From positions 62,001 through 126,000 of the forward strand of contig CAZFZN010000006.1 in NCBI GenBank assembly GCA_964523105.1: 64,000 bases of DNA, written 5' to 3'. This DNA is from V1-33 sp964523105. Lineage in GTDB: Bacteria > Verrucomicrobiota > Verrucomicrobiia > Verrucomicrobiales > V1-33. The position numbers were made by a program, and so were the translations under genes. The notes below the pieces were generated by a model. The model saw only the letters and a program-made list of their open reading frames with translations, was not told where the DNA came from and did no database searches. This document shows, piece by piece, positions 35,094 through 42,650 of this stretch; position 1 is the stretch's first letter; every line of letters starts with the position of its first letter.

Positions 35094-35219
35094 GAACCGG
35101 CGAATAATGAATCCCCGGCATGAATGCAAAAACTTTCTCCGGTCCCCGCGGCTTTCTGAAAGGGACGGTGGAGGGATTAGGCAGCCTGAACCGTCCGTGA
35201 AAAAGATTCATCCCGAGAA

Positions 35220-35269
35220 TTGACAATTTCGTCAAAAACCGCTTTTCTGGCGAAAATTAATCTTCGCCA
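35220..35269 (+). promoter_or_regulatory. Promoter-like region and inverted repeat before the PEP-CTERM gene
   Basis: TTGACA at 35220-35225 is a consensus -35; the best -10 at 17-base spacing is a poor TTTTCT (35243-35248). TTGAC-N6-GTCAA overlaps the -35 as an inverted repeat, and TGGCGAA-N8-TTCGCCA (35248-35254, 35263-35269) follows just before the start codon and may act as an operator or 5'-UTR hairpin. Confidence 0.45.
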
Positions 35270-35284
35270 ACTCACCACCACCTC

Positions 35285-36037
35285 ATGAAATCTGCGTTAC
35301 TTCCCGCTCTCACGCTCCTGGCTTCCTCCTCCCTTTTGAGTCAGGCGGCGCTTCTCTGGACTGTTGGACAGGACGACAATGGCTGGCCCGTCGGCGATGG
35401 AGGCGGGCCCAATGCCACATTTGTCCAAGAGACCGGAACCAACGTGCTGCCGGGAAATCCGAACAGCCCCGAGGTCAACGCCCAGGCCGATGATGATTAT
35501 TATCTCGCCGGGGATTACTCCGTGGCCAATGCCGCCTATGGCGCCTACGTCCCCGTCGGCTTCCTCGCGGCCAATGAAGAAGCGGCCGAACGCGCCTACG
35601 CCGGCACCGACAACACGCTGCGATACCATTTCAATTTCCCGGCCGGCACCGGGCTCAACGACATTCTGACCATCACCTTCGATGCCAACAATCACCACAT
35701 CGATGCGGGGATCAATCCCGATCCCCGGTATGGCACCGAGATCTGGTTCAACGGTGTCCAGGTGCTGAGTGAAGTGATTATCCGTCCGGCCGATATCGAT
35801 TTCGATTATACCACCCCGGGCTTCACACTCGGCGGCCTCGGGTTCGACAGTTCCGTGGTCGGACCTGGCTACGATAACATCGTCGAACTGCGCGGCATCA
35901 ACTACAATGCCTCCGGCGGCGGCAACTGGATGGGAATCGATTATGTCCGGATGGACATCACCCCGATTCCCGAGCCGGGCAGCATCATGCTTCTCGCCGG
36001 CCTGCTGGCGGGAGCCGGACTCATCCGCCGCCGCTAA
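35285..36037 (+). CDS. PEP-CTERM sorting-domain secreted protein
   Basis: 250 aa. Signal peptide (KSALLPALTLLASSSLLSQAA), beta-rich middle with no recognised domain (WTVGQDDNGWPVGDGGGPNATF at its start), and a C-terminal sorting tail: PIPEPGSIMLLAGLLAGAGLIRRR, that is PEP motif, hydrophobic helix and Arg cluster. Exosortase EpsH-type enzymes process such tails in bacteria that make exopolysaccharide; the sugar transferase gene 0.8 kb downstream fits that context. A terminator hairpin follows at 36066. Confidence 0.92.
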   Translation: MKSALLPALTLLASSSLLSQAALLWTVGQDDNGWPVGDGGGPNATFVQETGTNVLPGNPNSPEVNAQADDDYYLAGDYSVANAAYGAYVPVGFLAANEEAAERAYAGTDNTLRYHFNFPAGTGLNDILTITFDANNHHIDAGINPDPRYGTEIWFNGVQVLSEVIIRPADIDFDYTTPGFTLGGLGFDSSVVGPGYDNIVELRGINYNASGGGNWMGIDYVRMDITPIPEPGSIMLLAGLLAGAGLIRRR

Positions 36038-36065
36038 GGAAGTCACATCCCGAATAACTCGCTGC

Positions 36066-36093
36066 ACAAAGGGGACCAGCCGGTCCCCTTTGT
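36066..36093 (+). terminator. Terminator hairpin after the PEP-CTERM gene
   Basis: ACAAAGGGGACC pairs perfectly with GGTCCCCTTTGT over a 4-base loop, 29 bases after the stop. The U-rich part is inside the stem (CCCTTTGT), as in symmetric bidirectional terminators; no long U run follows. Confidence 0.75.
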
Positions 36094-36187
36094 CATGTAC
36101 GGTCACGAACGTGAGCGCGGCGGCGAATGGCGGGTAATCCTAACCCAGCGAAGCCTGAGCCAAACAGTCCGCAGGACCGTGGAGTGT

Positions 36188-36342
36188 GGCGACTTGTCGC
36201 CGCCTTCCGCAAGGGCACTTGTGCCCGCCGGAGGTCGCAGGACGTCCGTTCTCTCTCCGCCGCACCGGTTCGCCGCAGACAGCCGACCGAAGGGAGACAG
36301 CCGAAGGCAACTCTGCGGCGGGGAAGGCGGCGACAAGTCGCC
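36188..36342. repeat. REPIN-like element: 21-bp inverted arms with nested GGCGAC-TT/AA-GTCGCC hairpins
   Basis: Positions 36188-36208 and 36322-36342 are reverse complements over 21 bases. The left arm contains GGCGAC-TT-GTCGCC, the right GGCGAC-AA-GTCGCC. A third palindrome GGGCAC-TT-GTGCCC lies between (36213-36226). The loops TT and AA are complementary, as in the other elements of the window. Confidence 0.8.
36280..36306. repeat. Dispersed repeat, copy 1 (AGCCGACCGAAGGGAGACAG type)
   Basis: About 23 of 26 bases match the intergenic sequence at 45784-45809, which reads AGCCGACCGAAGGAAGACAG. Both copies are non-coding. It lies between the arms of the element at 36188-36342. Confidence 0.6.
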
Positions 36343-36542
36343 GCAGTCCAAAGCGGCTGCGCCGCAGAATCGTCGCCAACCTGTTCACTTTTCACCACTG
36401 AGATACTAAAAACCGCGATGAGTAGAACCGCAGAGCCGCTATGAGCGCAGAGGCTTAGCGGGTTAAAGCGCACCGCAGGCGCCACCGGCACTCACCCGGC
36501 GGGTGAAGCCGCGAAGTGCCAAAACCCATTCATCCTCTGCGC

Positions 36543-36582
36543 TCTCTGCGTCTCTGCGTCTCTGCGTCTCTGCGTCTCTGCG
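36543..36582. repeat. Tandem repeat, five copies of TCTCTGCG
   Basis: Five perfect consecutive copies of the 8-base unit, preceded by related CCTCTGCGC sequence. Reminiscent of the CTCTGCGTCTCTGCG repeats scattered in intergenic DNA of several bacterial phyla; no coding potential. Confidence 0.93.
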
Positions 36583-36657
36583 GTCTGTTCATTTTCCCTT
36601 TTAGTACTTCAGTTGTCAAAAGTGACCATGTTTGCGACGATTTCCCCTGGGACGTCG

Positions 36658-36717
36658 CTCGACATTCCAATGTCGAGTGTGAGCCTTACGCCGCGAACTC
36701 GACTTTGGAAAGTCGAG
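36658..36717. repeat. Two-hairpin REP-like element CTCGAC(A/T)TT
   Basis: CTCGACATT-CC-AATGTCGAG (36658-36677) and CTCGACTTT-GG-AAAGTCGAG (36698-36717) are two perfect palindromes with complementary CC/GG loops, 20 bases apart. Same architecture as the elements at 29131, 32311 and 36188. Confidence 0.85.
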
Positions 36718-36850
36718 CTACCTTGGATTCCGGTTTCACCGGGTTGGGGTAATGTGAGGCGAGTCTGCCGGTGCGACAGGCGCGGCCTTCAATTCGCTCC
36801 GGGGCTGGACTCAAGCCGGAAGCTGGCCCCGGCGCGCCGCGGCTGCACGT

Positions 36851-38239
36851 TCACTTGGCCCCGGATCCGAACAGCACGGCCGGGATGGTGCGGAAGAGAA
36901 TGCTGATGTCGAGCCAGAGCGACCAGTTGTCGATGTACTTCAGGTCCAGCTCGACCCATTCGTGGAAGTCTTTGATCTCATTGCGGCCGCTGATTTGCCA
37001 GAGGCAGGTAATGCCGGGCTTCATGCTGAGACGGCGGCGGTGCGAGGGGTCGGCGAACTGCTCCACTTCATAGACCGGCAGCGGCCGTGGACCGACAAGG
37101 CTCATATCGCCCTTCAGCACATTGATCAGCTGCGGCAGTTCATCGATGGAAAGTTTGCGCAGCCATTTGCCGAAGGGAAAAATGCGCGGATCGCCCTCGA
37201 TCTTGAAGACCGGGCCGCTCATTTGATTCATCGCCAGCAGTTCCTGCTGCTTCTGCTCGGCGTTGGTGCACATGGTGCGGAATTTGTACATCGTGAATGG
37301 ATGTCCGTGCCGCCCGCTGCGCTGCTGCTTGAAAATCGCGGGTCCCGGCGAGGCGATTTTGACGCCCACCCAGGCGAGGATCATCAGCGGGGAGGCCATG
37401 ATCAGGGCTATGAGCGCGCCCACTTTGTCGATCACCGACTTCACGAAGAGCGCCCACGAAACCTCCGGAGTGCAGCGGAACACCAGCATCGGCTTTCCGC
37501 CCATGGCATCGAAAGTGGGGCGCGCGATGCTGGTCTGAATGAAGTCGGCCCACAGCCATGCTTCGACGCCCTCGATTTCGCAGGCGTTGACCGCTTCCTC
37601 GATGCGGTTCAGATGGACGTGAGCGGCGGCGAAGATGACGCGCTCGACGCTTTTCTCGTGCAGGGCGATCACCAGGCGCGAAACCGGCTCCGTCGAGATG
37701 TCGATGCGGTCCACGAAATCCAGCTCGGCCAGCTGGGCCGGTGTCAGCGATGCGAGCAGTTTCTCCACGTCCTGGGGCGGGCCGGCGAGGATGACGCGCT
37801 GCTTCCACTGGCCCTTCGCGATCTGCTGGTGCAGCCAGCGCCGCGTGAGGTATTCGCGGGCCAGGAGCATGGGGATGGCGAGGGCGGGAAACAGCAGCAC
37901 CACCGCGCGGCTCTCTGCGGCGCGCTGACCGAAGGCGACGAATACCGAAGTCAGCAGCACCATCAGCAGCAGGCCCTGACAAAGCTGCGTGAGCGAACGC
38001 ATCGATGTCTTCTGCGCCGGGTGGGCGTAAAATCCGAATCGCTCCAGCACCAGCGGCGTGAACGGCACGATGAGCAGCATCTGCCAGTAAAACTTGTCCA
38101 TCGACGGAATCGCCATCCAGCCGAAGATCGTCGTGCCGTGGGCGCGCAGGGCATACGCGGCCCAGAACGCCAGGGCCAGCAGCACACTGTCGAGAATCTG
38201 AATGAGCTTGAGGTTGAATTCCTGCCTTCTGCCAAGCAT
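36851..38239 (-). CDS. Polyprenyl-phosphate sugar-1-phosphate transferase (exopolysaccharide initiating glycosyltransferase)
   Basis: 462 aa from ATG 38239 (a TTG seven codons up is possible). About five N-terminal helices (ILDSVLLALAFWAAYALRA onward) and a central CoA-binding-like domain precede the bacterial sugar transferase domain, about 265-460: KVGALIALIMASPLMILAWVGVKIASPGPAIFKQQRSGRHG, FTMYKFRTM, LRKLSIDELPQLINVLKGDMSLVGPRPLP, KPGITCLWQISGRNEI. It loads a sugar-1-phosphate on undecaprenyl phosphate to start exopolysaccharide synthesis. No other EPS gene is adjacent, apart from the PEP-CTERM protein gene upstream of the gap. Confidence 0.93.
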   Translation of the reverse strand: MLGRRQEFNLKLIQILDSVLLALAFWAAYALRAHGTTIFGWMAIPSMDKFYWQMLLIVPFTPLVLERFGFYAHPAQKTSMRSLTQLCQGLLLMVLLTSVFVAFGQRAAESRAVVLLFPALAIPMLLAREYLTRRWLHQQIAKGQWKQRVILAGPPQDVEKLLASLTPAQLAELDFVDRIDISTEPVSRLVIALHEKSVERVIFAAAHVHLNRIEEAVNACEIEGVEAWLWADFIQTSIARPTFDAMGGKPMLVFRCTPEVSWALFVKSVIDKVGALIALIMASPLMILAWVGVKIASPGPAIFKQQRSGRHGHPFTMYKFRTMCTNAEQKQQELLAMNQMSGPVFKIEGDPRIFPFGKWLRKLSIDELPQLINVLKGDMSLVGPRPLPVYEVEQFADPSHRRRLSMKPGITCLWQISGRNEIKDFHEWVELDLKYIDNWSLWLDISILFRTIPAVLFGSGAK

Positions 38240-38316
38240 AGCGGTGGCCGCCGCCCGCAAACAAAAAGGCCCGCGGAATTGCGGGTGCCTGATCCTTCGG
38301 GCGGCGGAATTACTTC

Positions 38317-39018
38317 ATGCTAAACCACAGCGTCCCGGAGAAAGCAAGTTTCCTCTCATCCGTCCATGCCGTCGGCAGCGTGGCGGATGGCGACACCCTG
38401 GACCGGCTTCCGGGCATGGACCTTCCCGCGCTCTGCGATGTCGTGGAATACCGCGTGGACACGTGGCCGGACCGCGCCGCCCGGGGCGCGGAACTGGCCA
38501 CGGCGAGTCCCGTGCCGGTGCTCGTCACGGTGCGCCGCCCGGAGGAAGGAGGGCAAAATCGCCTCGACGCCGCCACCCGGGAACGGCTCGCCCGGCCATT
38601 TCTGAACTCCGCCGCTCTCCTGGATGTGGAAATCGCTTGGCTGGGAGAATCGACGGAGTTGGTCGCGGAGGCGAGGCACGCCGGGGTCATCGTCGTGGCG
38701 TCCTTCCACGACTTCACCGCCACCCCGGCGCTGGACGAACTGAAGCGAAAACGCGACGCCGCCCTCACCGCCGGCGCCGACCTTGTGAAATTCGCGGCCA
38801 CGCTGCACGGCACCGTGGACATCGCCACGCTTGCCGCGCTGCTGGAGGAACCCGGGCATCCGCCGCTCAGTGTCATGGGCATGGGAAAACTGGGGCGCAT
38901 TTCGCGTCTCCTCTTCGCGCAGCTCGGCAGCGTCCTGAATTACGGCTACCTCGACAAGGCCACCGTTCCCGGCCAGTGGCCGGCCGCGCGACTGCGCGAA
39001 TTGGTCAGGGAACTTTGA
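38317..39018 (+). CDS. aroD: Type I 3-dehydroquinate dehydratase
   Basis: 233 aa. Type I signatures: VEYRVDTWPD (substrate Glu/Arg), LVTVRRPEEGG, VVASFHDFTATP (catalytic His), ADLVKFAATLH (Schiff-base Lys) and VMGMGKLGRISR. It dehydrates 3-dehydroquinate in the shikimate pathway, whose end product chorismate feeds the menaquinone genes that follow. It overlaps the 3' end of the opposite-strand menCE gene by 14 bases. Confidence 0.93.
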   Translation: MLNHSVPEKASFLSSVHAVGSVADGDTLDRLPGMDLPALCDVVEYRVDTWPDRAARGAELATASPVPVLVTVRRPEEGGQNRLDAATRERLARPFLNSAALLDVEIAWLGESTELVAEARHAGVIVVASFHDFTATPALDELKRKRDAALTAGADLVKFAATLHGTVDIATLAALLEEPGHPPLSVMGMGKLGRISRLLFAQLGSVLNYGYLDKATVPGQWPAARLRELVREL

Positions 39019-40996
39019 TTTCGCTGCGAAGGATTTTTCCCAGCGGCGAGCGCGGCAGTTCCATGCGACGCCAGCCTCCGAGCCGCGCAAACGGAGGCAG
39101 CGCGGCATTCGCCGCCTCCACCAGTCCCGCGGCGTCCTCCAAATCCGTCACCAGCCACGGGCGCACCCCGGCGCGTTTGTCAGGCTCAGCGATCACCGCC
39201 CCGCGGTTGGGCGGCAGACCCGCGCGCTGCAGGGCGGCTTCGATGGCGTCGAGGTCCACCAGTTCACCGAGCACTTTCACCGTGCGGTCGCAGCGGCCCA
39301 GCGGAGTGAGGACGCGACCATCGAGCCGCACGCGGTCCGCCGTGGTGAACCAGCCGTCTGCGTCCACGGCCGGCTGCATTTGCCAGCCGGACGCCGTGCG
39401 CACCAGCCGTCCTGACAACAGCGGCGCGCCGCGAAGTTGCAATCGTCCATCATGGTCCACGCGCCCTTCCCAGCACGGGAGAAGTTCCAGGGGAGGCAGT
39501 GGCTCGTCCGTCCCGGGCGAGAGTGAGTGCGTCCGTGCCGTCGCCACCTGAGAACCCGCTTCTGTCAGGCCATAACTTGGCAGCAAAGGCCAGCCGAGGG
39601 TGCGGGCCTGGTGATAGAGTTCCGGACTCAAGGCTCCGCCGCCGACGATGGCGGCACGCAATGCCGGCGGCGCCGGCAGGCCCGCGGCGACGAGATCGTA
39701 AACCTGCGCCGGCACCAGTGAGGTGAGCGTCACCCCTTTCTCAGCGACGATCCGGAGAAAGCGGTGCGCGTCCCATTTCCCCTCATCCACCATCACGCGG
39801 CTGTCGCTGAGTTCCGCGCGAAAGTGAATGCTCTGGCCGCCGACATGAAACTCCGGCAGCACGCGCAGCCACACGTCCTGCGCCGTCACGCTCAGCCAGT
39901 CGTTCACCGCTGTGGCATTGGCCAGCATGGCCTCGCGTGTCAGACAAATGAGCGACGGCTCGCCGGTGGAGCCTGACGTTTGAAAGACGAGCATGCCGTC
40001 CGGAAGTTCCGGCGGCGGATCATGCAGGGGGGCGCGCGGGTTGAAGAAGAATCGCGCCGGGCCGCCGGGGAGCCGCTGCCACGGCAGCGCTTCGAGCAGC
40101 GCATCGAATCCGAGGCCGGTCCCGCCCGGCGGCAGGAGCTGCGGGCCTTCGCAGCGCACGGCTTCAGTGAAGGGGTCAGGCTCGAAAAGATGATGCGTCA
40201 GCAATCCGGCCTCCAACTGCACGCCGTCGTAGCGCGACGCCTCCCATGCCGCGAACATCTGTCCCAGCGGGTGGTCCATGTAACTCGTGAACACCACGGG
40301 CATGTCGCGAAGTTCACAGGTTTCCAGCGCCGGCTTCAGCACGCGCACGTCATAACCGCAAGTGTCAGGGCCGTCCAGCCGGTCGAGCGCGAGCGGGATT
40401 CCCAGCTCCGCGCGAATCTCCCGCCAGCGTGCCGCGTCGTAAGGCTCCGGGTCTTCGATGAATTCTATGTGCTCTGCGAAAGGATGCAGCGCCCGCTGCG
40501 CGGAAATTCCCGTGCCGTTGCAGTCGAGGCGCACGCGCAGCCCCGCTTCCACAGCGGCGCGCACGCGCTCCACGATGCCGCTGTCCGCGCCGTGGGTCTT
40601 CAGTTTTACCGTGGTGAAGCCCGCGGCGGCGAGGGCGGCGAAGTCCGCTTCGCCGGTGACCGTGGCGTGACTGCGGGGGATGATCGGACCGGTCGGACCT
40701 GTCGGACCTGTCTGACTGGCCGGATCAAACAGCGAGCGCCCGGCCTGCCGCGCCGCCCCGTCCGCCGCGGTACAGGCCAGCGCGCGATCCAGCAGGCGAT
40801 GACTTTTCCCGGCGCGCAGCATGGTCAGCAATTCCTCCATCGCGGGATCGCCAAGCTCCGGCCAGGGATGCACGCAGCCGTAGCCGTCGTTGGTGCGGAT
40901 AAGGAACCCCTCAAGCACACGGCGTGCAGCGAGAGCGTTTCCTGCTTCGCCCGGTAGTTTCAGGCAATACCGGTATATGTAGAGCTGCTTGCTCAT
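39005..40996 (-). CDS. menCE: o-Succinylbenzoate synthase / o-succinylbenzoate-CoA ligase fusion (MenC-MenE)
   Basis: 663 aa from ATG 40996; the open frame upstream is a shadow of menA. N-terminal half (about 1-320) is an enolase-superfamily MenC: TVKLKTHG (Lys), RLDCNGTG, EFIEDPEP, LALDRLDG and VLKPAL supply the acid/base and metal ligands. The C-terminal half (about 335-663) is an adenylate-forming ligase: QTSGSTGEPS (A3), VGGGALSPE, YGLTEAGSQ (A5), GRCDRTVKVLGELVD (A8) and SPLGKILRSE (A10 Lys). The N-terminal part of MenE is shorter than in free-standing enzymes. They catalyse consecutive steps of menaquinone synthesis. A TGPTGPTGP insert (about 97-105) lies in MenC. Its start overlaps the menA stop by 4 bases. 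Confidence 0.9.
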   Translation of the reverse strand: MSKQLYIYRYCLKLPGEAGNALAARRVLEGFLIRTNDGYGCVHPWPELGDPAMEELLTMLRAGKSHRLLDRALACTAADGAARQAGRSLFDPASQTGPTGPTGPIIPRSHATVTGEADFAALAAAGFTTVKLKTHGADSGIVERVRAAVEAGLRVRLDCNGTGISAQRALHPFAEHIEFIEDPEPYDAARWREIRAELGIPLALDRLDGPDTCGYDVRVLKPALETCELRDMPVVFTSYMDHPLGQMFAAWEASRYDGVQLEAGLLTHHLFEPDPFTEAVRCEGPQLLPPGGTGLGFDALLEALPWQRLPGGPARFFFNPRAPLHDPPPELPDGMLVFQTSGSTGEPSLICLTREAMLANATAVNDWLSVTAQDVWLRVLPEFHVGGQSIHFRAELSDSRVMVDEGKWDAHRFLRIVAEKGVTLTSLVPAQVYDLVAAGLPAPPALRAAIVGGGALSPELYHQARTLGWPLLPSYGLTEAGSQVATARTHSLSPGTDEPLPPLELLPCWEGRVDHDGRLQLRGAPLLSGRLVRTASGWQMQPAVDADGWFTTADRVRLDGRVLTPLGRCDRTVKVLGELVDLDAIEAALQRAGLPPNRGAVIAEPDKRAGVRPWLVTDLEDAAGLVEAANAALPPFARLGGWRRMELPRSPLGKILRSEIKVP

Positions 40997-41886
40997 GGGT
41001 TCAGCCAGTTCAAGCAGCCCAGGACAAACAGGATGGTCCAAGTGAGAAGATAGGCTGTGCCAATCGCGAGGAACTTGTTGTAGGCCGGGGAGGGCGGGGT
41101 GCGCCAAATTTTCCAGACGATAAGAGTGCCAAAAAAACCAGTGGCCATGGATTCCGTGCCGCTCACGTGAGGCATTCCTCCCATCCTCCATAACTCGACA
41201 AGGACCAATGGCAGCCAGCACCAACCTGCCACCATCCAGCGCGCCGCCTTCACCCCGCACCTCACCGCCAGTGTCCGCTTCCCGCTTCGCGTGTCTTCCT
41301 CAATGTCCCGCAGGTTGTTGATGGCAATCAGCACAGTGCTGATTGAACCAATCTGTAAGCCTCGCAACAAGGCCTCCGCGGACCAGTGTCCAGTCTGCAC
41401 AAATACGGTCCCCGTCACCGCGACGAGTCCGAAGAACAGCATGACGAACAGTTCGCCCAGCCCACGATAAGCGAGCGGCCAAGGGCCGCCGGTGTAGCCA
41501 TAGCTGAAGAACAGCGACACCACGCCGATGACCACAATGGGCCAGCCGCGTTCCATGATGAGCGGCACGGAGAACAGCGCCGCTGCAGCAGCTGCGAGAC
41601 ATCCCGCGAGCAGCATGGTCTTGCGGCTGATCAGTCCCGCTGCCGTCGCCCTGACAGGTCCGAGGCGCGCGCTGGTGTCGGCGCCTTTGGCGGCATCCAC
41701 GGCGTCGTTGAAGTAGTTGGTCGCGACCTGGATGGCGATCGTGCTCAGCAGCGTGCAGACAGCGAGCAGCCACGAAAACGTGTGCTCCAGCCGCCATGCG
41801 AGCGCGCTGCCGGCCACGACCGGGCACACGGCGGCGGGCAGCGTTTTGGGGCGTGCGGCGAGGAGCAGGGCTTGGGCGGGACTCAT
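40993..41886 (-). CDS. menA: 1,4-dihydroxy-2-naphthoate polyprenyltransferase
   Basis: 297 aa from ATG 41886; a further 68 open codons upstream contain repeat-derived sequence. UbiA-family membrane enzyme with about eight helices. The first Asp-rich site is NYFNDAVDAAKGADT, followed by GPVRATAAGLIS; the second is NNLRDIEEDTRSGKRTLAVRCG. It attaches a polyprenyl chain to DHNA in menaquinone synthesis. It is first in a two-gene unit with menCE (ATGA overlap). It is divergent from the nitroreductase gene, with a hairpin-bearing 131-base gap. Confidence 0.94.
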   Translation of the reverse strand: MSPAQALLLAARPKTLPAAVCPVVAGSALAWRLEHTFSWLLAVCTLLSTIAIQVATNYFNDAVDAAKGADTSARLGPVRATAAGLISRKTMLLAGCLAAAAAALFSVPLIMERGWPIVVIGVVSLFFSYGYTGGPWPLAYRGLGELFVMLFFGLVAVTGTVFVQTGHWSAEALLRGLQIGSISTVLIAINNLRDIEEDTRSGKRTLAVRCGVKAARWMVAGWCWLPLVLVELWRMGGMPHVSGTESMATGFFGTLIVWKIWRTPPSPAYNKFLAIGTAYLLTWTILFVLGCLNWLNP

Positions 41887-41890
41887 GCGT

Positions 41891-41952
41891 GTAGCTTGGG
41901 CTTGGGCACTCCGGCTGGAAGCCGGAGCGGGCAGGCTGGAAACCTGTGCTAC
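41891..41952. repeat. Hairpin-bearing repeat element between menA and the nitroreductase gene
   Basis: Outer bases GTAGC (41891) and GCTAC (41948) enclose a perfect hairpin CTCCGGCT-GGA-AGCCGGAG (41909-41927) and a shorter CAGG...CCTG hairpin with the same CTGGAA core. It lies in the divergent promoter region, so it may affect transcription, but the layout is repeat-like. Confidence 0.6.
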
Positions 41953-42017
41953 CCGATTCGTCCCCGGCCGCAACGCTGCATTGACGCGGCGGGCCGCTGT
42001 GCTTCCTGACGCGCACC

Positions 42018-42650
42018 ATGTCCACCTCCCCCGCCGAAGTCCTCGAAGCTCTCCGGTTTCGTTATGCCACCAAGCAGTTCGACGCGGCACGCAAGATCGC
42101 GCCGGAAACGTGGAGTGCGCTGGAACAGTCGCTCGTGCTCACGCCGTCGTCGTTCGGACTCCAGCCCTGGAAGTTCCTCGTCATTACCGACAACGCGCTG
42201 CGCGAGAGTCTCGTGCCGCACAGCTGGGGACAGCGCCAGGTGGCGGACTGTTCGCATCTTGTCGTGATGGCGGTAAAGAAGTCGGTGGATGAGGCCTATC
42301 TCGACCGGTTCATCGCCCGCGTGGCGGAAGTGCGGGCAGTGGCTGCGGAGTCACTGACGGGCTATCGGGGCATGATGGCCGGTTCGCTCGGCATGATGAC
42401 GGCCGACTGGGCGGCCCGGCAGGCCTACATTGCGCTTGGGCAGTTCATGCTCGCAGCAGCGCTGCTGGGGGTGGACACCTGCCCCATGGAGGGGTTCCTG
42501 CCTGACAAATACGACGGGATTCTCGACCTCTCCACGCAGGGACTGACGACCGCGGTGCTTTGTCCGGCGGGTTACCGGGCTGACACTGACAGATTCGCCG
42601 CGGCACCCAAGGTTCGCTGGGTTTCAGAGGATGTCATCGAGCACCGATGA
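42018..42650 (+). CDS. Nitroreductase family NAD(P)H oxidoreductase
   Basis: 210 aa FMN-dependent nitroreductase fold: ALRFRYATKQFDAARKI (FMN phosphate-binding Arg), LTPSSFGLQPWKFLVI, AYIALGQFMLAAALLGVDTCPMEGF, AVLCPAGYRADTDRFA. Members reduce nitroaromatics, quinones or pteridines; the substrate is unknown. The stop overlaps the tsaD start (ATGA), so the two are translationally coupled. Confidence 0.9.
   Translation: MSTSPAEVLEALRFRYATKQFDAARKIAPETWSALEQSLVLTPSSFGLQPWKFLVITDNALRESLVPHSWGQRQVADCSHLVVMAVKKSVDEAYLDRFIARVAEVRAVAAESLTGYRGMMAGSLGMMTADWAARQAYIALGQFMLAAALLGVDTCPMEGFLPDKYDGILDLSTQGLTTAVLCPAGYRADTDRFAAAPKVRWVSEDVIEHR

Larger units (their letters stand above)
36038..36850. other. Gene-free, repeat-rich intergenic region
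   Basis: About 810 bases without a supportable gene; open frames in all phases are short and mutually exclusive. It contains the PEP-CTERM terminator, a long-range inverted repeat (36188/36322), a motif shared with 45784, a five-copy 8-bp tandem repeat (36543) and a two-hairpin CTCGAC element (36658). The accumulation of palindromes suggests a landing site for REP-like elements. Confidence 0.8.

Noticed and set aside
32550..35123. 857-codon open frame opposite the FG-GAP/ASPIC gene
   Set aside because: Its sequence is the GC-skewed antisense of the propeller repeats and has no signal or domain of its own.
36543..36582. CRISPR-like array
   Set aside because: An 8-bp unit without spacers is a simple tandem repeat; no cas gene is present in the window.
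38317..39018. Overlap of aroD and menCE 3' ends as a sign of a mis-called gene
   Set aside because: Both proteins carry complete motif sets up to their ends; a 14-base convergent overlap is acceptable.
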